64,000 nucleotides of DNA from Amarolinea aalborgensis (GTDB lineage: Bacteria > Chloroflexota > Anaerolineae > SSC4 > Amarolineaceae): the NCBI RefSeq assembly GCF_900491745.1, contig NZ_UETR01000007.1:186001-250000 (forward strand), written 5' to 3'. Each line of letters begins with the position of its first letter. The first letter of the stretch is position 1. Positions 57,711 through 64,000 of this stretch are shown here, in pieces. The position numbers and the translations under genes were made by a program. The notes beneath the pieces were generated by a model that had not been told where the DNA came from, did not search any database, and saw nothing but the letters and a program-made list of their open reading frames with translations.

Positions 57711-59483
57711 ATGGCACAAAACAAGGATTCATCGAGCCTGACGCCGGTTCGTCCTGAGATTCGTTTGCGTCCCGTAACCGGGATGGTCGAAGGCCAGCAT
57801 GCGGACCTGGCCCTCTATCAATTGAAGCTGATGGCCGCTCATCTGCAATTGGTGACCGGGTTCGAGGAACTCCTCGTGCTCGGAGCGATTCGCTTCCAGC
57901 CCTTCGAATACCAGATTCGCGCCGCACGTACCGCTTTGCGGCGTTTCCGGGGCCGCGGTCTGCTGGCTGACGAGGTGGGCCTGGGCAAAACGATCGAGGC
58001 CGGGCTGGTGCTGAAGGAATACCTGCTGCGCCAGATGGTGTCGCGTGTCTTGATCTTGACCCCGCCGGGCCTGGTGGAGCAGTGGCAGGAGGAGCTGGCG
58101 GTCAAGTTCGACCTGACCGATTTTGTCACCAGCAACAGCCCTGACTTCCGCAGCCTGGGCGCGGGCGCCTGGGAACACTATCCCCACGTCATTGCCTCGC
58201 TGGCCACTGCGCGTCGGGCCGAACATGCCATGGCCATCACGGCCAAGGAATACGACCTGGTGATCGTAGATGAGGCGCATCATCTTAAGAACCGCTCATC
58301 GGCCTCCTGGCAGCTTGTCAACGCGCTGCAGAAGAAGTACATTCTGCTGCTCACCGCGACTCCCGTACAAAACCGGCTCACGGAACTGCACAACCTGGTC
58401 ACCGTGCTCAAGCCGGGCCAACTCAAGAGTCCTAAGGAGTTCAGCCAACAGTTTGTTGCGCGCGGCGATCCTCGTCTGCCCAGGAACCGCGCGCTGCTGC
58501 GAGAGCTGCTGGCCGATGTGATGGTGCGCCATACGCGCGGCCAGATCAGCCTCAAGCTGCCGCCGCGGCGCGCCCACACCATTCGTCTGAAGCTGCACGC
58601 TGACGAACAAGCCCTCTATGATGGCATCACCACCCTGGCCCGCCGCATGATGGAAGATCAGATCACGTCCGCGCACCGTTTTGGCGTGCTGACCCTGCTG
58701 CGCGAGGCGGGCAGCAGCGCGGCCGCAACCCTTTCCACCCTGCGGTCGTTGGCCCAGATTGCATCCTTGTCGCCCTACCGGACCTCCCTGTTGCGTCTCG
58801 TCGAACAGGCTGAAACGATCCGCGGAACGGCCAAGGCCGACGCCTTGCACAAGCTGTTGGCAGCCCAGATGGCCGGGGGCCGGGACGATAAAGTGATACT
58901 CTTTACCCAGTTCCGCGCCACCCAGGAGATGCTGGCGGAGCGCCTGCGTGGGGAGAACATGCCTTGTGTGGTCTATCACGGCGGCCTCAGCGCCGCGCAG
59001 AAGGATGCGGCGATTCGAGAGTTTCAGGATAAGCAGCCGATCCTGCTCTCGACCGAAGCGGCGGGTGAGGGGCGCAATCTCCAATTTTGCCGGGTCATGG
59101 TCAACTTTGATCTGCCCTGGAACCCCATGCGCATCGAGCAGCGGATCGGCCGTATTCATCGCGTGGGCCAGGACCGCCCCGTGGACATCTTCAACCTGGC
59201 CGCCGAAGGCACCATCGAGGATTTTGTATTGGACATCCTGGATCACAAACTGAACATGTTCGAGCTGGTCATCGGCGAGGTGGACATGATCCTGGGTCAG
59301 ATGGGTGATGAACGCGATTTCGAGGAGATCATCCTGGACATTTGGACGCAGGCGCGTTCGCGCGAAGACCTGCAGCAGGGCATGACGGGATTGGGCGAAG
59401 ACTTGGTGAAAGCGCGCGCCGCTTACCAGCATGCCCAGGAATACGATGAAGCCTTGTTCGGGGAGGATTTCAACTCCGAATGA
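57711..59483 (+). CDS. SNF2-family DEAD/DEAH helicase (RapA-like)
   Basis: 590 residues. Motif I LLADEVGLGKTIEAG (~84-98), motif Ia LILTPPGLVEQW, motif II VDEAHHLKNRSS (~186), motif III LLLTATPVQN. The second lobe has KVILFTQFRATQEMLAERL, STEAAGEGRNLQF and motif VI QRIGRIHRVGQ. It is an ATP-driven DNA translocase of the RapA/HepA type without its usual C-terminal domain. The stop overlaps the next gene by 4 bp, so the two probably work as one complex, with the partner supplying the missing part. A defence or repair role is only suggested by the mazEF and repeats around it. Confidence 0.92.
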   Translation: MAQNKDSSSLTPVRPEIRLRPVTGMVEGQHADLALYQLKLMAAHLQLVTGFEELLVLGAIRFQPFEYQIRAARTALRRFRGRGLLADEVGLGKTIEAGLVLKEYLLRQMVSRVLILTPPGLVEQWQEELAVKFDLTDFVTSNSPDFRSLGAGAWEHYPHVIASLATARRAEHAMAITAKEYDLVIVDEAHHLKNRSSASWQLVNALQKKYILLLTATPVQNRLTELHNLVTVLKPGQLKSPKEFSQQFVARGDPRLPRNRALLRELLADVMVRHTRGQISLKLPPRRAHTIRLKLHADEQALYDGITTLARRMMEDQITSAHRFGVLTLLREAGSSAAATLSTLRSLAQIASLSPYRTSLLRLVEQAETIRGTAKADALHKLLAAQMAGGRDDKVILFTQFRATQEMLAERLRGENMPCVVYHGGLSAAQKDAAIREFQDKQPILLSTEAAGEGRNLQFCRVMVNFDLPWNPMRIEQRIGRIHRVGQDRPVDIFNLAAEGTIEDFVLDILDHKLNMFELVIGEVDMILGQMGDERDFEEIILDIWTQARSREDLQQGMTGLGEDLVKARAAYQHAQEYDEALFGEDFNSE

Positions 59484-61321
59484 GCGAACAAAGGACGTCA
59501 GAGCACTTCGACCTGGCGCGCTTTGTGCTGGGTTACCTCGAACACGAAGGCAGCGTGGCGGCCGCGCCAGCCTTTGGTGTACATGAGGTGCTGCTGCCTG
59601 ACGAGCTGGCGGCGGCCCTGCGCGTCGAGTCCTATCTCAAGCTGACGTTCGATGCCGGCGCAGACGCTGAAGCCCAACGCATCTCTGTCAACCATCCGCT
59701 GGTGGAGGCGATTGCAGATCGCCTGACGCATGAAGTTGGCTATGCCCAGGTGGCGATCAACCACGTGCGGCTGGAGAAGCGGGGGCTCTTCGACGTGGCG
59801 GTCAAATCCTGGAGCTTCCCCAACGCTCGCCTTGCCGCACTGCGTGACGCGGTCGAGCAGCCTGCACTGCACCACTACCTGCGCTTCAATTTCAAGGTCA
59901 CTTTTCTCAGCGATGAGAAGCAAGAGCAGATCATTTCTGTGGTGCTCGATGTGCAGGGCGGGTATGCCGTGCACGATGCCGAACTGCTGGACCGCCTGGT
60001 ATCCTTCGAGGCTGAAACGACGTTTTCGCACATGACGGTGGCGCCGCCCCGCTGGCAAGGCGCGGGCGACGTGTTAGCGCCTGCCACTTTGCACGCGCTG
60101 CTCTCTCGCGCCGTGGCCGCGGCTGAAGGCCTCCTGACCGATCGGCTGGCAGCCCTGCACACGCGCACGCAGCGCTTCCTTGAATTGGATCGGGCGCGCC
60201 TCGAAGACTACTACGATTCCCTGGAACATGACCTAAAGCAGCGCCTGGCGCGAACTGAGACAACCGAGGTCGAGCGGCGCCGAAACGCCGAATCCAAACT
60301 CGAAGCCCTGGCCGCAGAACGCAGCGCCAAGCTGGCTGACAGCCTGGCCCGCCACCAGATTCGAGTCGAGCTGGATCTCATCAACGTTCTGCTTACCATC
60401 CAACCCAAGATCATACTGCCCATCGCTATTGCCAATCGCCGCGTCACGGTGACCCGCTATGCCATTTGGAACCCACTCATCCATCGCTTGGAGCCGTTGG
60501 TGTGCGACGTTTGTGGGCAACCAGGCGAGGATCTCCACCTGTGCACAGGCGGCCATCTCGCGCATCGCCGCTGCCTGGCCCCTCAATGCACCGAATGCAA
60601 CCGCACCTACTGTCAATTGTGCGCTGATCAAATGCGGGTGTGCGTAGTGTGTGAGCAGCCCGTCTGTCGCGCCAGCCTGCACGTGTGCCCGGAATGCGGC
60701 CGCGGGACCTGCGCCGAGCATCAGACGCTGTGTCATGGGGCCGCTGGTCAGCCTTTGACACTGAAGAAGCCAGCGCCTGCCGCGACTCCTCGCCCCCAGG
60801 CGCCGCCGCCTCCCGCACCCGCGCCGAAACCCCAAACCAAGCCCCCAGCGCGCAGCCCCGCCCCGCGTGCGCGCCCCGCGCCCAACAAGCCCACACCACC
60901 TCCAGTCCCCGCGGCGCCTACGCTGAAAGCGGTGAAGCTTCACGTGGAGATCTATGAGGATGACCCGCACATCGTGGCTTTCGTGATGCGCTCAACCAGC
61001 CGCGTGTTGGCGACGCGCGCCATTGACCTGACGCCTGATGGCATTCGCATTGCATGCAACTGCGAGAAGTCTCCCTGCCCGGCCAATGGTTGGATCTACC
61101 GCCCGGCCGCCGCAGCCGCGATCCAGGAACAGGTCGAAGAATTTCTTGTCGCCCTACGACAGGAATACTTCCTACCTCCCAAGCGCGTGGACTATCTTTA
61201 CGTGGGCAACGACCAGCGGATGATCGAACGACCGATCTTCAGCTTGCCCTCCTGCTGGCGCCGTGAGGTGATGCTGGCCGCCGCGCGCCAGGAATTCGAT
61301 CGCCGACGCAGCCAACGCTGA
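59480..61321 (+). CDS. Helicase partner: helicase-associated N-terminus, coiled coil, multi-zinc cluster, Pro-rich linker
   Basis: 613 residues; I recognise no family. Residues 1-200 (HFDLARFVLGYLEHEG, ISVNHPLVEAIADRLTHEV) resemble the C-terminal accessory region of RapA-like helicases, so it may be the split-off half of the upstream protein. Residues ~215-300 are a charged coiled coil. Residues ~343-420 hold 16-18 Cys/His in CxxC pairs (CDVCG, CTECN, CQLC, CVVC, CPECG), RING or B-box-like. A Pro/Ala-rich linker (~425-470) leads to a C-terminal domain with CNCEKSPCPANGW. The start overlaps the helicase stop (ATGA). Confidence 0.8.
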   Translation: MSEQRTSEHFDLARFVLGYLEHEGSVAAAPAFGVHEVLLPDELAAALRVESYLKLTFDAGADAEAQRISVNHPLVEAIADRLTHEVGYAQVAINHVRLEKRGLFDVAVKSWSFPNARLAALRDAVEQPALHHYLRFNFKVTFLSDEKQEQIISVVLDVQGGYAVHDAELLDRLVSFEAETTFSHMTVAPPRWQGAGDVLAPATLHALLSRAVAAAEGLLTDRLAALHTRTQRFLELDRARLEDYYDSLEHDLKQRLARTETTEVERRRNAESKLEALAAERSAKLADSLARHQIRVELDLINVLLTIQPKIILPIAIANRRVTVTRYAIWNPLIHRLEPLVCDVCGQPGEDLHLCTGGHLAHRRCLAPQCTECNRTYCQLCADQMRVCVVCEQPVCRASLHVCPECGRGTCAEHQTLCHGAAGQPLTLKKPAPAATPRPQAPPPPAPAPKPQTKPPARSPAPRARPAPNKPTPPPVPAAPTLKAVKLHVEIYEDDPHIVAFVMRSTSRVLATRAIDLTPDGIRIACNCEKSPCPANGWIYRPAAAAAIQEQVEEFLVALRQEYFLPPKRVDYLYVGNDQRMIERPIFSLPSCWRREVMLAAARQEFDRRRSQR

Positions 61322-61350
61322 CGCCCGCCCGTAGTTCCAAATGTGGCCTG

Positions 61351-61463
61351 GTTTTTGACCACAGAGATCACAAAGAACGAAAGAAGCTGCCAACTTGCGC
61401 CTGATCTGCCTTTTCTTTGTGCTCTCTGTGTTCTTTGTGGTTGGATGTGTGCTACGTTTGGAA
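61351..61463 (-). repeat. Dispersed repeat, copy B (inverted relative to copy A)
   Basis: Read on the minus strand it runs from TTCCAAACGTAGC to GTGGTCAAAAAC and aligns along its whole length with copy A at 56802..56926. It stands 30 bp after the stop of the zinc-finger partner gene. Confidence 0.85.
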
Positions 61464-61485
61464 TTCCTCGACGCCCGCTGAATTG

Positions 61486-61515
61486 TTCGACATCCCGCCC
61501 ACATTCGTGTATAAT
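61486..61515 (+). promoter_or_regulatory. Promoter of the large surface protein gene
   Basis: TTCGAC (61486..61491), 18 nt, perfect TATAAT (61510..61515). The leader to the ATG at 61602 is about 80 nt. Confidence 0.6.
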
Positions 61516-61601
61516 GTGCGCCAGTGCTTCCGCCTTGGGGCGACGATTTCATCGGACATTTCATCACAGCGGCGTTCCCTCGCGCCGGGGAGCAAGCGTC
61601 T

Positions 61602-64000
61602 ATGCCCAGCGATTCCTGTCAATCTGATTTCATCTATGGCCTCCACGAGCCTGGCGGCGAGTGGGTGATGGAGCAGGCCGGCGCCAAAGGTTGGGTATTA
61701 TTCACCGAAGCCATTGGGACAGACCCCAACGACCGGGGCGGACGCGACTACAGCAGCTACTGTAACCGTGGTTTTGGCGTGATGGTGCGCCTCAACAACG
61801 GCTATGAACCGGCCGGCACCCTTCCCCGCGCCGATCGTCACACCGATTTTGCACGGCGCTGTGCCAATTTCGTGCAAGGCTCGCGCGGCTGCACCATCTG
61901 GATCATCGGCAACGAGATGAATCATCCGGTGGAGCGGGCCGGCGGCGTGGCGGGCGAGTCTATCACGCCCGAACTGTATGCCCGCTGCTACCGCCTTTGC
62001 CGTGACGCCATTCGCCAGGTGCAGCCGCAGGCCCAGGTGATCGTGGGCGGCGTGGCGCCCTGGAATCCTTCGACGACCTACCCCGGCAACCCCAATGGCG
62101 ATTGGGTGGTCTATTTTGCCGACATTCTCAAACTCCTCGGCCCCACCAACTGCGACGGCTTCAGCCTGCACGCCTACACCCACGGCGATGACCCCAACCT
62201 GGTTGCCAGCGAAGTAACGATGAACCCGCCGTTCCAAAATCGCCGCTACAATTTTCGCGTGTACCAGGATTTCCTCAATGCGGTGCCCGCCTCCATGCGC
62301 AGCCTCCCCTGCTACATCACCGAGACGGACCAGGGCGACATTCCGTGGACGAATCGTAACACCACCTGGGTGCAGCGCGCCTACGGCGAAATTGACTGGT
62401 GGAACCGCCAGCCCGGCAACCAGGTGATTCGCGCGTTGATTCTGTATCGCTGGCCGCAGGTCGCCGGCGACCGCTGGGGCATTGATGGCAAACAAGGCGT
62501 CATCGAAGACCTGCGTGAGGCGATCAAGTGGCGCTACACCTGGCCTGACAAGCTCGCAAAACGACCCGAGGTCATGGCGCGCTTTGTTGACTACACCATC
62601 CCTGCGACGTTGACCGCGGCAAGCGTGGTCACTGTCACCTTGCGTGTACGCAACGACGGCAGCAAGACCTGGCTCAAGGCGGGCGCCAATCCTGTGCGCC
62701 TGGGCTATCACTGGTTGGACGCCAGCGGCGCCGAGGTGGCGTTCACCAACGGCGATCTGCGCACCGAACTGCCCAACGATGTGCCTCCCGCCGGAGAAGT
62801 TGTCTTTTCGGCGGCCAAATTGGCTGTGCCTACACAGGCCGGCAAATATACGCTGCGCTGGGACTTGGTGGAGGAAGGCATCGCCTGGTTTCGCACGCGG
62901 GGCAGTCAGCCGCTGAGCGTAGCTGTGCAAGTCAATGCGGCGCCCGACGCGCGGCCGTCCAGCGAGCAGTTTTTCCCCGAAACCAACAAAACCGTGCGCG
63001 GCCCCTTCCTGGATTGGTTCCGGCGCTTTGGGCTGGACGTGGCTGGTTTGCCTATCACCGAACAATACCAGGATACGCAGAGCGGATTGCCAACGCAGTA
63101 TTTCCAACGTGTGGCGCTTGAACTCGCGCAAAATAACGTGCGTCTGCGTCTCGTGGGCAGCCAGGCGCTGGAGGCGCAGCAGCAGATCGGCCAGCTGCAG
63201 GCGCGCATCAAGCAGTTGGAAGACCAGATTGGACGGAACAACGTCGTTGGCGGACGGATTCCGCCGCCGACCATCCAGGACATCACCAACACCCTGCCGC
63301 GGGATGCCGGCGCCATGGTTCAGCGGTCGCTGAGCGACATTCAGGCCGTCATACTCAACCATACGGCGGTGCGGCCCGAGGTTGGCGCCGACCGCGTCGC
63401 TGCCGCGCACCGTCAACGCTGGCCGGCCATCGTCCACCAGTATTTCATCACCATGGATGGCGTCATTCAGCAAACCAACCCGCTGACCGAGGTCGTGTCG
63501 CGGACCGACGCTTATATCTACAACGCTGTCAACATTGCCATTGCCGGCAATTTTACCGACGTGGTGCCGAATGAGGCGCAGCTGAATGCCGCCGCGGCGT
63601 TGATAGCCTGGCTGCTGCAGGAACTGAAGCTGCCGCTGGAGGCGGTCAAGGGCGTCAGTGAGTTCATCGTCACCGGCTCCCCTGGCCGTCAGTGGCTGAG
63701 CGGTCAGAATTACAAGCAGACTTTGCTAACCAAGATTCAGGCGATCAAGCCGGTCGGCGGCAGCGCGCCGCCCGCCTCCAGCGCGGAACTGGAGGCGCTG
63801 CGCAATCAGGTTAGAGACTTGAACGGTCAGCTGCAGGCGCGGCAGACGCAGCTTGATGGCCTCAACGCCCAGGTCGCCAGCCTGGCAGCACAGATCAAGG
63901 CGCGGCAAGATCAGGTGGACGCACTGTCGCGCCAGGTGCAGGAGAAGGACGGCCTGGTTGATGAGCTGAACGGCCAGATCATCGGCTTGCAGATGGAGGC
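61602..64000 (+). CDS. Large multidomain protein: glycoside-hydrolase-like, Ig-like, coiled coil, amidase-like (3' end outside window)
   Basis: 799+ codons, open to the window edge. Residues ~1-325 are a clan-A TIM-barrel glycoside-hydrolase-like domain, with IWIIGNEMNHP (acid/base Glu, ~residue 105) and CYITETDQGD (nucleophile Glu, ~240). Residues ~326-445 look like an NBR1-type Ig domain (VRNDGSKTWLKAG, RLGYHWLDASG, YTLRWDLVEEGIAWF). A coiled coil is at ~505-547. A PGRP/amidase_2-like domain at ~575-700 starts ILNHTAVRPEVGADR. A second coiled coil (~728 on) runs off the edge. GGGGAG 9 nt before the ATG. There is no clear signal peptide. Confidence 0.82.
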   Translation, partial: MPSDSCQSDFIYGLHEPGGEWVMEQAGAKGWVLFTEAIGTDPNDRGGRDYSSYCNRGFGVMVRLNNGYEPAGTLPRADRHTDFARRCANFVQGSRGCTIWIIGNEMNHPVERAGGVAGESITPELYARCYRLCRDAIRQVQPQAQVIVGGVAPWNPSTTYPGNPNGDWVVYFADILKLLGPTNCDGFSLHAYTHGDDPNLVASEVTMNPPFQNRRYNFRVYQDFLNAVPASMRSLPCYITETDQGDIPWTNRNTTWVQRAYGEIDWWNRQPGNQVIRALILYRWPQVAGDRWGIDGKQGVIEDLREAIKWRYTWPDKLAKRPEVMARFVDYTIPATLTAASVVTVTLRVRNDGSKTWLKAGANPVRLGYHWLDASGAEVAFTNGDLRTELPNDVPPAGEVVFSAAKLAVPTQAGKYTLRWDLVEEGIAWFRTRGSQPLSVAVQVNAAPDARPSSEQFFPETNKTVRGPFLDWFRRFGLDVAGLPITEQYQDTQSGLPTQYFQRVALELAQNNVRLRLVGSQALEAQQQIGQLQARIKQLEDQIGRNNVVGGRIPPPTIQDITNTLPRDAGAMVQRSLSDIQAVILNHTAVRPEVGADRVAAAHRQRWPAIVHQYFITMDGVIQQTNPLTEVVSRTDAYIYNAVNIAIAGNFTDVVPNEAQLNAAAALIAWLLQELKLPLEAVKGVSEFIVTGSPGRQWLSGQNYKQTLLTKIQAIKPVGGSAPPASSAELEALRNQVRDLNGQLQARQTQLDGLNAQVASLAAQIKARQDQVDALSRQVQEKDGLVDELNGQIIGLQME

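Larger units (their letters stand above)
61322..61601. other. Intergenic region with repeat copy B and a promoter
   Basis: No gene is seen in these 280 bp. They hold the dispersed repeat 61351..61463, a promoter at 61486..61515 and the SD GGGGAG at 61587..61592. Confidence 0.7.

Noticed and set aside
61698..63473. 591-codon minus-strand frame opposite the large surface protein
   Set aside because: The plus frame has SD, promoter and recognisable domains; the minus frame has none.
1..64000. tRNA or rRNA genes
   Set aside because: I looked for T-loop (GGTTCGA-type) and conserved rRNA words in the intergenic regions and saw none; a covariance-model scan would be decisive.

Overview
The window is a 64-kb piece of a high-GC bacterial chromosome. 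It has no rRNA or tRNA gene and no CRISPR array that I could find. The gene content and style fit an uncultured Chloroflexota, probably of the Anaerolineae/Caldilineae kind. The clues are surface proteins on Thr/Pro stalks, sugar ABC importers with lipoprotein binding proteins, PPi-type phosphofructokinase, split XdhC genes, a DUF2079 giant membrane protein, many intergenic palindromes and GGTCTC-type low-complexity repeats. The taxon is an inference from these features, not from a marker search.

Layout. 1-5.1 kb (minus): rplY, uvrA and an MFS exporter, probably one transcript. 5.2-8.2 kb (minus): mocA-like gene, two XdhC halves and a CaiB/BaiF CoA-transferase, i.e. maturation genes for a molybdenum hydroxylase encoded elsewhere. 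8.2-11.1 kb: MGDG-synthase-like glycosyltransferase, surE and a ribbon-helix-helix protein. 11.2-14.7 kb (minus): amt-glnK nitrogen module with a structured leader, then an aminotransferase. 15.0-17.4 kb (plus): two small membrane proteins, apbE and a ferric-reductase-like membrane protein. 17.5-26 kb (minus): sugar regulon (MFS, FGGY kinase, LacI, binding protein, permease, ATPase, cytidylate-kinase-like protein) with a consensus promoter and LacI-type operators in front of lacI. 26-29 kb: phosphodiesterase-like protein and two small proteins. 29.2-37.7 kb (plus): pyrimidine synthesis (pyrC, pyrB, fused pyrF-pyrE, pyrD, pyrK), interrupted by an IS66-like MITE, a PPi-phosphofructokinase and a type II restriction-modification pair. 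37.7-43.4 kb (minus): envelope glycan genes. 43.5-47.3 kb: PDZ protein, surface protein, HepT-MntA toxin-antitoxin and PHP protein. 47.3-50.7 kb: an unusual isoleucyl-tRNA synthetase. 50.7-52.6 kb: an AT-rich AAA-ATPase plus PIN-nuclease island. 52.8-56.4 kb (minus): 2-oxoacid dehydrogenase E2, E1beta and E1alpha behind a long leader that carries its own intrinsic terminator. 56.8-61.5 kb: mazEF plus a SNF2 helicase and a zinc-finger partner, bracketed by two inverted copies of a ~115-bp repeat. 61.6 kb to the end: a large glycoside-hydrolase-like/amidase-like surface protein, cut by the window edge.

The best candidates for something new are the AAA+PIN pair, the SNF2 helicase/zinc-finger pair inside inverted repeats, the ~130-nt terminated RNA upstream of the dehydrogenase operon, the 184-bp MITE with perfect target duplication at the pyrB stop codon, and the adjacent pyrC-pyrB genes that look like the DHO and ATC domains of animal CAD. 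At least four genes appear to be transcribed without a leader, because their -10 box lies 6-8 nt from the ATG.
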